Assembly: GCA_947445035.1 (NCBI GenBank)
Contig: CANFCK010000009.1
Span: 62,001 to 126,000 of the forward strand
Source: Deltaproteobacteria bacterium
Lineage (GTDB): Bacteria; Myxococcota_A; UBA796; SXON01
Length of the DNA: 64,000 nt
Direction: 5' to 3'
Below the pieces are notes generated by a model. The model had not been told where the DNA came from. It worked only from the letters and a program-made list of their open reading frames with translations, and searched no databases. The translations under genes were made by a program, and so were the position numbers. This document shows, one piece after another, positions 45,516-55,318 of the stretch; position 1 is the stretch's first letter; each line of letters begins with the position of its first letter.

Positions 45516-46933
45516 TCATTCAAAAAACCATTCGATGGTGGCGCCGGAAACAATGTGAATTGAATAGTTTGCGAAGGCGAACGGAACGAACACCAGATCT
45601 GCCAGGCCGTCGTCGTCGAGTTGAAGCGGACCGGTCGCCACGAACGCACCGTCGAGTAGTACCTCGTGGGGATCGTCCGGGTCGGGTTCGACGCTGCCGG
45701 AGGCAGGCCCGGAGAGAATCCACGTGCCAGACGAGTTCGGCGCACCCAGCGCGTCGCCGTCGAACTTGACGAGCAGATCCGCCGCGCCGTCCCCATCGAC
45801 ATCGCCGCCACCTGACGCCTCTACAAGCAGGCCACACGCGGACCCGCTGCCATACCACTCGCCGGAGAGCTCGAGCCAGGCATCCGCGGCGGAGTACGTC
45901 CCGCGGTCGGTTGGGCTGAGCACGTATCCGACAGCCGTGCGCTCGCCCCAGCCGTCGTACGGGTGGGCCGCGATGACGTCGTCGCGGCCATCGCCGTCGA
46001 AGTCCCCCGCGGGCGAGTCCAACGAGAGTTCGGAGAAGAAGGTGTCAGCATCCGCGCTGGACTGCACGCCGACGAGCGGTCCGCGGAAGAGTGACGCCAC
46101 GCCGTGGACCGTCACACCAAGGTCGTCGACCCCATCGCCATCCACATCGCCCAGTGGCAAGATCCACGTTGACGTCTCGGCCGGGTCCTCAGGTTCGATC
46201 CGCGCCACCTCGTCCCCCGCGGCCAACGCCCCGCGCGCGGTCCCGTCCAGGATGATGACCGCGCTCAGCTCCTCGACGCCGTCCTGGCCATATCGCACGG
46301 CGAGGTCAGCCACCCATCGCCGGTGTAGTCACCGGATGCCACATTCTGCGACCAGTAAAACGCAGATGCGCGCGGATAGCTCAGGATCGGCTCGTCGGCG
46401 TCGACCGTGAAGCGCAGGAGCTCCTCCGCGTCCTGCACCACCACGAAGTCATCGCCCCACGGCATGCCGCCCCCGAAGTAGATGGCCTCCGGCGGGCGCC
46501 AGCTCCGGTTTGCGCTGTATTGGATGTCGGAGTCGACCCCCATGGGGCCAGACCAGTGGTAGACCCGTTCCCGACCGAGCACCATGTCGCCGCCATGGCC
46601 GTATACGTACGGCCCGACCGCCATCATGCTGCCGTCGGCCCGCGCGAACGGCTGGAGGTACCCCCCGTTCTCTTCGTACAACTTGCTCGCGCAGGCCTCG
46701 ATGGGCAACATCCTCGGCACCGAGGTATCCGCGCGCGCCTCCTCGCAGGCGGAGGGAACGCTGCCCGTATCGCCCGTGTCCCCAGAATCCCCGGTGTCAC
46801 CGGAATCCCCGGTGTCGTCTGCCGCCGCCGAGTCCTCCGACGCGACCCAGGGCGCCGAGGGCGACGGCGGATGCTCACACGCGCCCGACACCACCAGGGC
46901 GAGGAGCACAGGTGAGGTCGGGCCAGCGCGCAT
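45516..46933 (-). pseudogene. FG-GAP-repeat lipoprotein interrupted by one-base frameshift
   Basis: The N-terminal part (MRAGPTSPVLLALVVSGACE, lipobox V-S-G-A-C; then DDTGDSGDTGDSGDTGDTGS linker; then FG-GAP-like repeats) reads to about 46315, where SGDYTGDG should continue as VADLAVRYG. The second part is in the next frame (ADLAVRYGQDGVEELSA... FDGDGRDDVIAAH... VDGDGAADLL) and ends at 45516. The break is in GATGGGTGG where one more G would restore a continuous frame of about 472 residues. FG-GAP repeats form Ca-binding beta-propellers on secreted surface proteins. It may be a real mutation, a phase-variable switch or a base-calling error. Confidence 0.72.
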
Positions 46934-46941
46934 GGTGCATC

Positions 46942-47340
46942 CTACCCGCAACTCTCGATTTCGATCACCATCGCCACACAAGCGATGTTCAGCGTGTTCG
47001 CGGCGCCGCTCTTGAAGAAGTTGCCGAAGCGGATGATCTGCTTCCCGGCGGTGGCCGCGCCGATGCTGGTGGTACCGGTCGGATAGGCCATGCCGTTGCC
47101 AGTCTTGGACTGCCCGAAGGCCACCGGCGCCTCGGGCGCGTCCTCGTGATCGGCCAACTGGTAGCCCCCGCGGAGCACGGAGTTCACATTCGAGTGATTC
47201 TTGGCCTCGAAGGTCACTCGTACCAGGTCGACACTGCTGGCCTCCCTCCCCGGCGTCCGCGGGTTGAAGGTCCCGTCGGCGTCGCTGGAGTTGCCGTGCA
47301 CATCGCCCCAAGGAATGGACTCTTTTCTGAACTTAGCCAT
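46942..47340 (-). CDS. Small protein of unknown function, first gene of the unit
   Basis: A 132-residue protein (MAKFRKESIPWGDVHGNSSD... SVDLVRVTFEAKNHSNVNSV) without signal peptide; it ends in a hydrophobic strand and ESCG. It does not match a family I know. An AGGAA site lies 6-7 bases before the ATG, and a run of twelve G (on this strand) lies 39 bases upstream in the leader or promoter. The FG-GAP gene starts 8 bp after its stop. Confidence 0.6.
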   Translation of the reverse strand: MAKFRKESIPWGDVHGNSSDADGTFNPRTPGREASSVDLVRVTFEAKNHSNVNSVLRGGYQLADHEDAPEAPVAFGQSKTGNGMAYPTGTTSIGAATAGKQIIRFGNFFKSGAANTLNIACVAMVIEIESCG

Positions 47341-47378
47341 CGTGTGTTCCTGGTGAATGGAGGCTGTGGTCTCCCCCG

Positions 47379-47390
47379 CCCCCCCCCCCC
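47379..47390. repeat. Homopolymer run of twelve C (G on the minus strand)
   Basis: The run reads CCCCCCCCCCCC. It sits 39-50 bp before the start of the minus-strand unit led by the 132-aa gene. Runs of this length are prone to slippage and are known switches of phase variation when placed in promoters or leaders. Confidence 0.9.
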
Positions 47391-47459
47391 AACGCAAGGC
47401 GATTTTCATGGAGTTTACACATTTTTGACACTATGCGGAGCTCGAATAACATGCCGTTG

Positions 47460-48275
47460 TCAGCGATCCGCATCTCGTGGTGCGACGGCTGCGCTCACCC
47501 CCCCCGCCCGCCGATACGTCTCCTTCCGGTCGGCAAGCGCAGGAAAACTCGCCCGCGCGCTCGCGACCACCGCGGGATTCACTTCCGCCACATAGACCGC
47601 CTCGACCTCCGCTCCCCCCGCCTGCGTCTCCCCCCATGGGCTGACGATCGCGCTGTCACCGGCGTAATGGAGCCCGTCGCCGTCGCCACAGCGGTTGACT
47701 CCCACCACGTACGCCTGCGTCTCGATGGCGCGAGCGCGCAGCAGCGTCTGCCAGTGGGCCCGCCGCCGCTCCGGCCAGTTGGCGATGACGACGAAGGCGT
47801 CCGTTTCATCGGCGACGAGGCGGAAAGGCTCGACGAAGCGCAAGTCGTAGCAGACCAGCGGCGTGATGCGCAGGCCGCCTACGCTCCAGGTGTGGACCTC
47901 ATCGCCAGTTGCATAGTGCTCGGATTCGCCGGCGAAGCTGAAGGCGTGCAGTTTCCCGGCGCGGCGGACCTCGCCATCCGGGGCGACGAGGACCGCGCAA
48001 TTGCGGGGCAACCCGTCGTCCAAGCGCAGCGGGACGCCGGCCAGTACGTGGATGCCCAGCCCGCGGGCGACGTCGGCCAGGAAGGTCTCCGTCGGGCCGC
48101 CGGGAGCCTCGGCGACACGCGCGCTGTGCATGGTGAACCCACACGCGAAGAGCTCTGGGAGCACGACCAGCGCCGCCCCGGCGGCGGCGGCCTCTTGAAT
48201 ACGTGCTTCCGCACGGCGGAAGTTGGCCGGCGCGTCCTCCCAGACGATGTCCAACTGTACGGCGGCAACGCGCAT
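47460..48275 (-). CDS. Carbon-nitrogen hydrolase (omega-amidase/nitrilase type)
   Basis: A 271-residue enzyme with the full Glu-Lys-Cys triad of the nitrilase superfamily: E41 in VVLPELF, K108 in AGKLHAF and C142 in LVCYDLRF. The CYDLRF and early VQLDIVWED pattern resemble YafV/Nit2-type omega-amidases that hydrolyse alpha-ketoglutaramate. The ATG at 48275 overlaps the stop of the alpha-2-macroglobulin C-terminal gene by one base (TGATG), so the two are translationally coupled; the metabolic link is unclear. Confidence 0.87.
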   Translation of the reverse strand: MRVAAVQLDIVWEDAPANFRRAEARIQEAAAAGAALVVLPELFACGFTMHSARVAEAPGGPTETFLADVARGLGIHVLAGVPLRLDDGLPRNCAVLVAPDGEVRRAGKLHAFSFAGESEHYATGDEVHTWSVGGLRITPLVCYDLRFVEPFRLVADETDAFVVIANWPERRRAHWQTLLRARAIETQAYVVGVNRCGDGDGLHYAGDSAIVSPWGETQAGGAEVEAVYVAEVNPAVVASARASFPALADRKETYRRAGGVSAAVAPRDADR

Positions 48276-50485
48276 CACGGGCCCGTAATCGACCACCGGG
48301 CGGGAGGGGCGAGCGCGGCGCCAGCCGAGTCGATGTACAGGCGCGTCGGACCCGACGCGAGCCGTCCGGCCAGGGCCGGCACCACCGGCAGAGGACCTGA
48401 CCAGCCGCCGTGTGCCACGTTCTCCAGCACCACGGAGCCCTCAGCCGCCCGCCAGTTGGCGAAGGCCCCCTGACCGACGAGAGCGTCCATGCCCGCAGGA
48501 TCGGGGCGCACCCCGGCGGGGAGGCCGATGGCGACCGTGGCGCTGGCCGTCGAGGGGGTGGCGATGTTCACGCCCAGGTTGGCGACGACGCCGACGCGGG
48601 CGTTTTTTGGCGGGACGACCGTCACCTCGGCCGCGCCGACTTCCGCCGGACCCCACGGGGCGTAGCTGCGGGCGTGCCAGGAGTAGACCAGGCCGGGAGA
48701 GGGGCGGGTGGCGGCGACCTCGATGCGGGCGGCGTTCCCGGACCAACGGGCGCGCAAGGTGACCGGCGCGTGCCCCGTCGCGACCAGGCTGCCGGTGTCG
48801 AGGACGACGCCGTCGATCAAGAGCTGGACATCGGTGGCGATGGCGGCGTCCCCCCCAAAAACTTCGCCGAGGGCGCGGAGCACCATCAGGTTGGTGAAAC
48901 CATCGCCCCACCCGCCGCCAGGCCGGCGCAGGGCGAGCAGCCCCGTCGCCAGGGCGCTGGCCAGCTCCTTGTCGTCGTGCATGGCGAGCGCCGCGGCGGC
49001 GGTGGCCTCTGCGACACCGATGGGAACGCCGTCGGGGCGGAGGTTGCCCGCGGGGTCGAGGTGCGCGCCGTTCTGATCGCGGACCAGCGCCGCCTTGACG
49101 GTGGCCTGGAGCACCCCGCGCAGCTCGGCCTCGGTGATCGCGCCGGAGGCCAGTGCCCAGGCGGCGAGGGTCGGGTCATCGAGGCGCGGCCGATTGCGCA
49201 CGAAGAAACCTTCGGTGCGGAGGCGCACCCCGGCGTCGTCGCCGGCGGCGAGGGCGCAGGCCGCGGTCTGGAGGAGGGAGCCGTCCACGGTGGCGGCCCC
49301 GTTGGTCCATGACCCGTCGGGGGCCTGGGCGGCTCGGACGTTGTCCACCATACGGTCGAGCAGGAGCCCCTCAGCGGTGCCTGTCGGCGCGCCGCGCAGC
49401 CCCTCCGCCAGCAGGCAGGCGTCGCTCGTGCTCGGTGCGCGCCCAGCGCGCGCCAGCGGCTGCCAGGCGCGGATGCGCATCGAGCGGACGACGTCGGGAT
49501 CGACGTCGGCCGGGTCGAGTCCCGTAGCCGCCTGGGCCAGAGCGAAGTCGTAGACGGACCCCGCCAGCGGCCACCGCGGCAGGATCGTGTCGTCGAACAG
49601 CGGGACCGCGCCGCCGCCGTTGAGTTCCTCTCGGATCACGGACTCCGCGCCCGACCACACCCGCACCACCAGCTCCCCGTCAGGACCCGGTGCCCCGGCG
49701 GGGACCGCGCTGACGCCGCCGCCGACGGCACCACTGCCGCGACGGTCGAGAGGGCGGCCGTAAGGCCGTACGGCCAGGGTGCGCTCCACCGAGTCGATCG
49801 CGCCGAAGCTGGCGAGGATCGTCGCCGTGCCAGCGTGATCCGCGACCAACTGCACCGCGCGCGCGGAGGTCCCCCCCGCGGACACCGACAACGACCCGCT
49901 TCCAGAGCCGCCCGCCCCTGTGATCCGCACGTCCAGCCGCTCCGAGAGGGCGCCGACGGTGGTGTTGACCACCTGTACCGGCAGGGAGAGCACGTCGCCG
50001 GTGTACAACGAGCCCGGCACCACCACCTCCACGTAGGCGGGCAGCGTCGACAAGACCTCCAGCGTCGCGCCCGCCTGCGCGCCGCCCGGGCTGAAACCCA
50101 GCCCGAGCACCCGCCAGGTGGTGAGGGAGTCCGGCACGGCGATGTCCACGGTGGCGATTCCGGTCGGCCCGATCTCGACCGCGGGCGCCCACAAGAAGCT
50201 TTCCGGGAACCAGGAGCGGGCGGGGGCCGGAGCCTCGTCGTCCTTTTCGACTTCTGGCTTGCGGTCGCGAAGGCCGCCGATGAGGCCGTCCACCCCGCCG
50301 AAACCCTCGGCCGCCCCTGGCATGGTCGAGGCTGGCGCACCAGCAGCCTGGTCCAAGAGGGACCGGCCCTTCGCCCCTCCGCGGCCAGCGGCCGCCCGCT
50401 GTTCCTCAGGGAGCGCGCCTACCGCGTGGAACGGCTCATCGTCCGTACACGAAAGCAACAGCAGCATCGGCATCATGCGGATCAT
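48275..50485 (-). CDS. Alpha-2-macroglobulin-like protein, C-terminal half, lipoprotein
   Basis: The 736-residue protein starts MIRMMPMLLLLSC, a lipobox, then a Gly/Ala/Glu-rich linker, then WFPESFLWAPAVEIG and ATVDIAVPDSLTTWRVLGLG, the MG7 entry of alpha-2-macroglobulins. Helical repeats of the thioester-like domain follow (WLLPRWPLAGSVYDFALAQA-type; DGSWTNGAATVDGSLLQTAAC), then a receptor-binding-like C-terminal part. I find no C-x-E-Q thioester motif, so it probably does not trap proteases covalently, like E. coli YfaS. The start overlaps the stop of the N-terminal half gene by ATGA. Full-length bacterial members are single chains of 1,500-2,000 residues. Confidence 0.82.
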   Translation of the reverse strand: MIRMMPMLLLLSCTDDEPFHAVGALPEEQRAAAGRGGAKGRSLLDQAAGAPASTMPGAAEGFGGVDGLIGGLRDRKPEVEKDDEAPAPARSWFPESFLWAPAVEIGPTGIATVDIAVPDSLTTWRVLGLGFSPGGAQAGATLEVLSTLPAYVEVVVPGSLYTGDVLSLPVQVVNTTVGALSERLDVRITGAGGSGSGSLSVSAGGTSARAVQLVADHAGTATILASFGAIDSVERTLAVRPYGRPLDRRGSGAVGGGVSAVPAGAPGPDGELVVRVWSGAESVIREELNGGGAVPLFDDTILPRWPLAGSVYDFALAQAATGLDPADVDPDVVRSMRIRAWQPLARAGRAPSTSDACLLAEGLRGAPTGTAEGLLLDRMVDNVRAAQAPDGSWTNGAATVDGSLLQTAACALAAGDDAGVRLRTEGFFVRNRPRLDDPTLAAWALASGAITEAELRGVLQATVKAALVRDQNGAHLDPAGNLRPDGVPIGVAEATAAAALAMHDDKELASALATGLLALRRPGGGWGDGFTNLMVLRALGEVFGGDAAIATDVQLLIDGVVLDTGSLVATGHAPVTLRARWSGNAARIEVAATRPSPGLVYSWHARSYAPWGPAEVGAAEVTVVPPKNARVGVVANLGVNIATPSTASATVAIGLPAGVRPDPAGMDALVGQGAFANWRAAEGSVVLENVAHGGWSGPLPVVPALAGRLASGPTRLYIDSAGAALAPPARWSITGP

Positions 50486-53400
50486 CGCAGCTCCGTGGCC
50501 ACGTAGAGCGGCCAGTTCTCTTCGTCTTCCGGCAGGTGGCGGGCGTCGGCGACCATGATGCGCGGGTCGGTGAGCACCAGGAGGTCATGGGGCAGGATGC
50601 GCAAGGAGAGCCGCCGCCCAAAGGGGTCGGCGGCCGGGTGTTTTGCGAGTGTCGCATCCCACAGACCCGTCATCGCCGCGGCGGTGAGGACCTCGCCCTC
50701 GGCCGCGTTCGCCTCCCAGGCCCGAACAGCGATGCGCGCCTCGGCGTACAGCGGCCAGAATGCAGCCGCGAGCGGCGTTTCGACGTCGGGCGTCCCATCC
50801 CCCCGGCAGGAGACGCTGTCGGCTCCCGGCTGAGCCGGCGGCAGCCCCGTGATGCGCAGGACGGTGGCCTGAAGCGCGTTGTCGCCGACAATCTGGCCGG
50901 TTTGCAAAAGCTTCGCGTCCAGGAGGCCAAACGCTGGTTGCTCACTGCGGGCCAGCACGGTGGTGTCGGCCCAGTCGGCCGCCCCCGGCAGCGGCGCCAG
51001 AGCGCGCATCGCGACGTCGACGCCCGCCAACGTGACCACCGCGGAGGTTGGACCGCTCCGCCCGGTGGACCGGACGGTAAGCGTGCCCTTTTCGCCGGGT
51101 TTCCAGGCCGTTTCGGCGGAGAGCGCGAGGTGGAGCTCTTCGGCTGGCCGCACATACATCACCGCTCGCGCGCCCTCCCACTCTACGCTCGCGAAGCCCG
51201 ACACGCCCTCGGGTACGGTGAAGTGCCCGACGCGAGCCTCAGGAGCGAAGGTGATCTTTTGCAGCAGGCGGTCGCCCTGCATCAGCCGCAGCTCGTTGGG
51301 CACGGTCCCGGTGAAGCTCTTGCCGCGCACCGCCGTGAGTTCGATCTCATCCTTGGGCGCCACCACGACCTCCGAGAAGCGCAGCCGCAGCAGCGGGACC
51401 TGGCCGATGGGCATCCGCAGCAACGTGTCGCCCACGCCTTCGACGGCCACCACGAAGGCGAAGCCGGGCCAGCTTGCCGGGCTGGTTCGGGAGGAGACGG
51501 AGCTGGCGCCAACCTGATTCGTGATCGACACCAGGCCGGCCGCCCCGACGTCGGCGACCGGGACCCGGACGCTCGCCAGCGCACGCCCAACGCAGCTGGC
51601 CGCCTCGGCCAGCTCGTCGAGGCCATCGGCGTCCACCGGCTGCATCCGCACCGTGCTCGCCCCAGCCGCCACTTCCCAGACCCAGGCCTGGGGAAGCACT
51701 CCTCCCACGACCCCTGAGGAGCACTCCGGGTGATCGGCCAGCGCATCGTCCACGGCCACCTGCACGCCCCCCGCGTCGCCGGCGAAGGCGGACACCGTCG
51801 CTTCGAGCGAGGCGGCGCCCTGAGCGTCGAGCTGGACCGTCAGTTCCACGAGGCGGGGCCCTGAGCCGCGGATGCCGACGCGCCCCGCGGCGCCCAGCAG
51901 GCACCGTCGCAACCCAGGGCTCACCGCTTCGCTCCAGAGGTCGGTCACGCCGGCAGCCGACACGCGCAACGTCAGCGCTGCGGACGTCGAGCCCCGCCGT
52001 GCGCAGGGCGCCCAGGCCGGTGTGAGCCCATCGGCGAGGCCTTCGAGGCTGAGGTCCGCGCCGCCGGTCACTGCGTCGCTGAGCCCGAAGATGACCACTG
52101 CCTCCGGGGGCTTCGGGGGGCGGACCGGAAGCGTCGGCTCCGTCACCGTGATCGCCGCGCCGGGATCGAGCTGGAAGCGCGCCACGCCATCGGCATCGGC
52201 GACAGCCTCCACACCAGGATCGCGCTTGTCCCACTCTCGCCGCAACGTCACCCGTGCGCCGGCGACGGTGGCGCCCGCCGGCGTCGTCACCCGCAAGTAC
52301 ATCCGGTTGTTCGCGTCGGCGACCAGCCCGCCGCCAAGCTCGGTCACCGCCTCGACCGCGATCGGGTCCTCACTCAGGAGCAGGCTGGCGCTGGCGCCCG
52401 CCGTCTCGCCCGCGGCCTCGGTGACCGCCGCCGAAACCGCGACGGTGACGCGGCCGACCAGATCATCGGGCACCTCGCCGAGGTCGAGGTGGAAGCGACC
52501 CTCCCGGTCTGTCGTGAGCGCGAACTCGGTGGGCCAGTCGTTCGGCGGCGGCCAGTCGCCATCGGTGCGCAGGGTCAACCGAACCGGTCCGTCCTGCACG
52601 GGCGCACCGGACGTGTAGCGGGCGACGCCGTCAACGGCCACGCGCATCGCCGGGCCGAACCACGCCCGCTCCGGCGTCATCTCCACGGTGAACCGAGGCA
52701 GGCGGAACTCGCGAACCTCGAAGCTCCTGCGGGCCGTCACTTCCCCGGAGAGGAGCCCCACCATCCAGTTTCCCACCGGCGCATCCTCGGCGAGCGGGAA
52801 CGTGAAGTCAGCGACCCCGGTGGCCCCAGTGTTGTCTTTCTCCTCGTACGCGAGGTCTCCGTTCGGATCGTGGACCTGCCAGCGGCCGGGGCGTTGAAGT
52901 GCCGGTGCCAACGAACCCGCCTCCAGCAGCACCGCCCGCGCCTTCACCACCTGGCCTGGCCGGTACAACGGGGCGTCCGTCAGCACGTGTTCCAGCGCGG
53001 GTCGGAAAAGCGGCAACGGCGCGTCTACCGTCATCTGCCCGCGCGGACCCTCGGCCCGCGCGCGGAGGATGTAGTCGCCGTCGGGCAGCGTGTCCGGCAG
53101 GATCACGGAAGCCTCTTGGAGACCGAGATCTGCCCAGTCCCAGCCGCTTCCCCACCAGGATTGCAGCACGTCGACCGGCGCTTCAACGCCGGCCGCGTCC
53201 ACGATGGTGAGCGTGGGCTGGAAACGCCGGAGCGGCTGGACGTCGATGAGCTGGAACTGATCGCCGTACAGTTGCGCCGACGCCCGTACGCGCACGGTCC
53301 CTTGTACGCCACGCCCCAGCCGGTCCGCCTCGACACTGAGGCTGGCGATCGCACCCGCCGGGCAGGTGTAGACCACGACGCCATCGCGCCACCAGAGGCT

Positions 53401-53505
53401 CCAGCACGGACCCAGCACCCACCCGCACAGCCCGGCGGACGCGACGAAAACCGTCACGACACCGAGCAGCAGTTTCTTCGCCGCGGAGATCTTTGGAGCC
53501 GACAT
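50482..53505 (-). CDS. Alpha-2-macroglobulin-like protein, N-terminal half
   Basis: A 1,007-residue protein with one N-terminal membrane segment (LLLGVVTVFVASAGLCGWV) and a series of macroglobulin (MG) domains: PLYRPGQVVKARAVLLEAGS is the standard MG2 motif, FEVREFRLPRFTVEMTPERA and FSEVVVAPKDEIELTAVRGK mark later MG domains. It stops at VATELR, where in single-chain members the bait region leads into MG7. ATG 53505; a longer frame to 53562 adds only an Arg-rich leader. Together with the downstream gene it makes one whole alpha-2-macroglobulin split at the bait region. Confidence 0.82.
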   Translation of the reverse strand: MSAPKISAAKKLLLGVVTVFVASAGLCGWVLGPCWSLWWRDGVVVYTCPAGAIASLSVEADRLGRGVQGTVRVRASAQLYGDQFQLIDVQPLRRFQPTLTIVDAAGVEAPVDVLQSWWGSGWDWADLGLQEASVILPDTLPDGDYILRARAEGPRGQMTVDAPLPLFRPALEHVLTDAPLYRPGQVVKARAVLLEAGSLAPALQRPGRWQVHDPNGDLAYEEKDNTGATGVADFTFPLAEDAPVGNWMVGLLSGEVTARRSFEVREFRLPRFTVEMTPERAWFGPAMRVAVDGVARYTSGAPVQDGPVRLTLRTDGDWPPPNDWPTEFALTTDREGRFHLDLGEVPDDLVGRVTVAVSAAVTEAAGETAGASASLLLSEDPIAVEAVTELGGGLVADANNRMYLRVTTPAGATVAGARVTLRREWDKRDPGVEAVADADGVARFQLDPGAAITVTEPTLPVRPPKPPEAVVIFGLSDAVTGGADLSLEGLADGLTPAWAPCARRGSTSAALTLRVSAAGVTDLWSEAVSPGLRRCLLGAAGRVGIRGSGPRLVELTVQLDAQGAASLEATVSAFAGDAGGVQVAVDDALADHPECSSGVVGGVLPQAWVWEVAAGASTVRMQPVDADGLDELAEAASCVGRALASVRVPVADVGAAGLVSITNQVGASSVSSRTSPASWPGFAFVVAVEGVGDTLLRMPIGQVPLLRLRFSEVVVAPKDEIELTAVRGKSFTGTVPNELRLMQGDRLLQKITFAPEARVGHFTVPEGVSGFASVEWEGARAVMYVRPAEELHLALSAETAWKPGEKGTLTVRSTGRSGPTSAVVTLAGVDVAMRALAPLPGAADWADTTVLARSEQPAFGLLDAKLLQTGQIVGDNALQATVLRITGLPPAQPGADSVSCRGDGTPDVETPLAAAFWPLYAEARIAVRAWEANAAEGEVLTAAAMTGLWDATLAKHPAADPFGRRLSLRILPHDLLVLTDPRIMVADARHLPEDEENWPLYVATELR

Positions 53506-53694
53506 CAGGTACCTGGCGCGTGCCGACACTACGGCTCGTCGCCCGTTCCGGATATCACGCAACGGGGGGGAGGACGCGGGGCGCGCCCCCCCCTGCCGCG
53601 GCGTACGCTCGGGCCTTCAAGCTGCACTTTCCGGCCTGCGGTCCCGGGCGCGTTTGAATAACGCGTCGGGATCGGAAGAATCACGTCGACGTCG

Positions 53695-55266
53695 TCACGC
53701 GGTCTCGATCCCCAAAAGCTTGCCGAGGATCACCCGATCGCCCTGCAACGCCGTCCGCTGCATGTAGAACGCGAGGCCGCGCTCCCCACCGAGCTCTTCC
53801 CCGCCGCCGGCCCGGCCCGGGCCACCGTGGATGCAGTTGGGTAGCACCATGCCCGGCGCGATCACCTGATCGGCCACCTTGGACGAGGTCAGCATCATCC
53901 GGCCCAGCCAGGGCGCGCACTCCACCATCATCGTGCCCAACCAGGCCCGGTCGTCGCCGTAGACGGTCGACATCAGACTGCCCTGCCCGCGGGCGAGGGC
54001 CGCGGAACCGGCCTCCGCGCTGCCGTCGTACGGCACCAGGGAGACCGACGGGCCGAACACCTCCAGGTCGTGCACCGGGCCGGCGTCGGCGCTCGTCAGA
54101 CGAATCACCGTCGGCGCCACGAAGTAGCCCTTGCCCTCCGGCGCGTGCTTCCCATCGATGCGATCGGGGCCTCCGGTCACAATGCGGCCGTGCGCGGCGA
54201 TCTGGCGGATGCCGCCCGTCACATCGCGCAGTTGCGACGCGGTGCTCACCGGGCCCATCGTCACCCCGTCCACCACCGGGTCCCCGACGGTGATGACGCT
54301 GAGGCCCTCGACGACCGCCTCCTCGAACGCGTCGATAAGCGCGTCGGGAACCATCACCCGGCGGATCGCCGTGCACTTCTGGCCGGCCTTCTGCGTCATG
54401 TCGGTCACGACGTGGCGGACGGCGGTGTTCCACAGCTCCGAGCCGATCTCGACATCGGGGCCGAGCACCGCGGCGTTGAGCGAGTCGGCCTCGACGTTGA
54501 CGCGCACGCCTCGCTCGGCGAAACCGGGGGTGTTGCGAAGCATGGCCCCGGTCGCATTACTTCCGGTGAACGCCAGGGAGTCCTGTGCGCCGAGTCGAGA
54601 GAGCAGATCGCCGGTCGAGCCGCAGATCAGCTGGAAGGCTCCCTCGGGGACCAAGCCGCTTGCGACCAGGAGCTCCGTCATTCGGAAGGTGAGGTGGGCG
54701 GTAGCCGTCGCGGGCTTGGACACGATGGGCGCCCCCGCAAGCCAGGCGACAGCGGCCTTCTCGAAGGTGCCCCACGCGGGGAAGTTGAAGGCGTTGATGT
54801 GCACGGCCACACCCTGCCGCGGCAAAAGCACGTGCTGCCCGCCGAAGCGCGGCGCACGGGTCAGCTGCGTCAGCTCGCCGTCAAGGAGCCACGGACGGTC
54901 GCCGATCCGCGTCGCGAGTGCTTCGCCAAACGCGGCGTAGGCGCCGAGGGTGCCGATGGCGCCGTCCACGTCGAACTTGGCGTCGCCGCGGGTGCTGCCC
55001 CCGTTGATCTGGGCGAGGTCCAAAAGTTCCTCGCGATGCGCGTGGAAGAGCTTCTGCACGCCCTTGATCATCGCCGAGCGTTCGGACCAGCTCCGCTTGC
55101 GCAGCACGGCGCCGGCCTGCCGCGCGTGGGCGAGGACCGCGCGGTGGTCGATGCCCTCGGCCGAGGTCTCGGCGATCACCGCTTCGGTGGCGGGATTGAC
55201 GAGCTGCGCGGGCTTGCCGGCGCCGTCGAACCAGCCACCCGTGACGTAGGACTTCAGGCGCATCAT
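53695..55266 (-). CDS. Aldehyde dehydrogenase of the PaaZ/BoxD type
   Basis: A 523-residue NAD(P)-dependent aldehyde dehydrogenase. The N-terminal LVNPATEAVIAETSAEG, AHREELLDLAQINGGSTRGD and INAFNFPAWG segments are typical of the PaaZ ALDH domain and of BoxD (3,4-dehydroadipyl-CoA semialdehyde dehydrogenase). The catalytic Cys is expected in QKAGQKCTAIRR and the Glu in NVEADSLNA. There is no hydratase domain, unlike full PaaZ, so BoxD-like activity is more likely. No other box or paa gene is in the window. Start is the first of two adjacent ATGs. Confidence 0.82.
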   Translation of the reverse strand: MMRLKSYVTGGWFDGAGKPAQLVNPATEAVIAETSAEGIDHRAVLAHARQAGAVLRKRSWSERSAMIKGVQKLFHAHREELLDLAQINGGSTRGDAKFDVDGAIGTLGAYAAFGEALATRIGDRPWLLDGELTQLTRAPRFGGQHVLLPRQGVAVHINAFNFPAWGTFEKAAVAWLAGAPIVSKPATATAHLTFRMTELLVASGLVPEGAFQLICGSTGDLLSRLGAQDSLAFTGSNATGAMLRNTPGFAERGVRVNVEADSLNAAVLGPDVEIGSELWNTAVRHVVTDMTQKAGQKCTAIRRVMVPDALIDAFEEAVVEGLSVITVGDPVVDGVTMGPVSTASQLRDVTGGIRQIAAHGRIVTGGPDRIDGKHAPEGKGYFVAPTVIRLTSADAGPVHDLEVFGPSVSLVPYDGSAEAGSAALARGQGSLMSTVYGDDRAWLGTMMVECAPWLGRMMLTSSKVADQVIAPGMVLPNCIHGGPGRAGGGEELGGERGLAFYMQRTALQGDRVILGKLLGIETA

Positions 55267-55318
55267 GGGGGATCTCTGCGAGCCGGCGGGCTATTCCGAA
55301 ACGACGGAGGCCGCCGGC

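Noticed and set aside
47425-47452. TTGACA-16-TAACAT promoter-like pair on the plus strand
   Set aside because: No plus-strand gene follows; it would read antisense into the amidase gene, so I did not list it.
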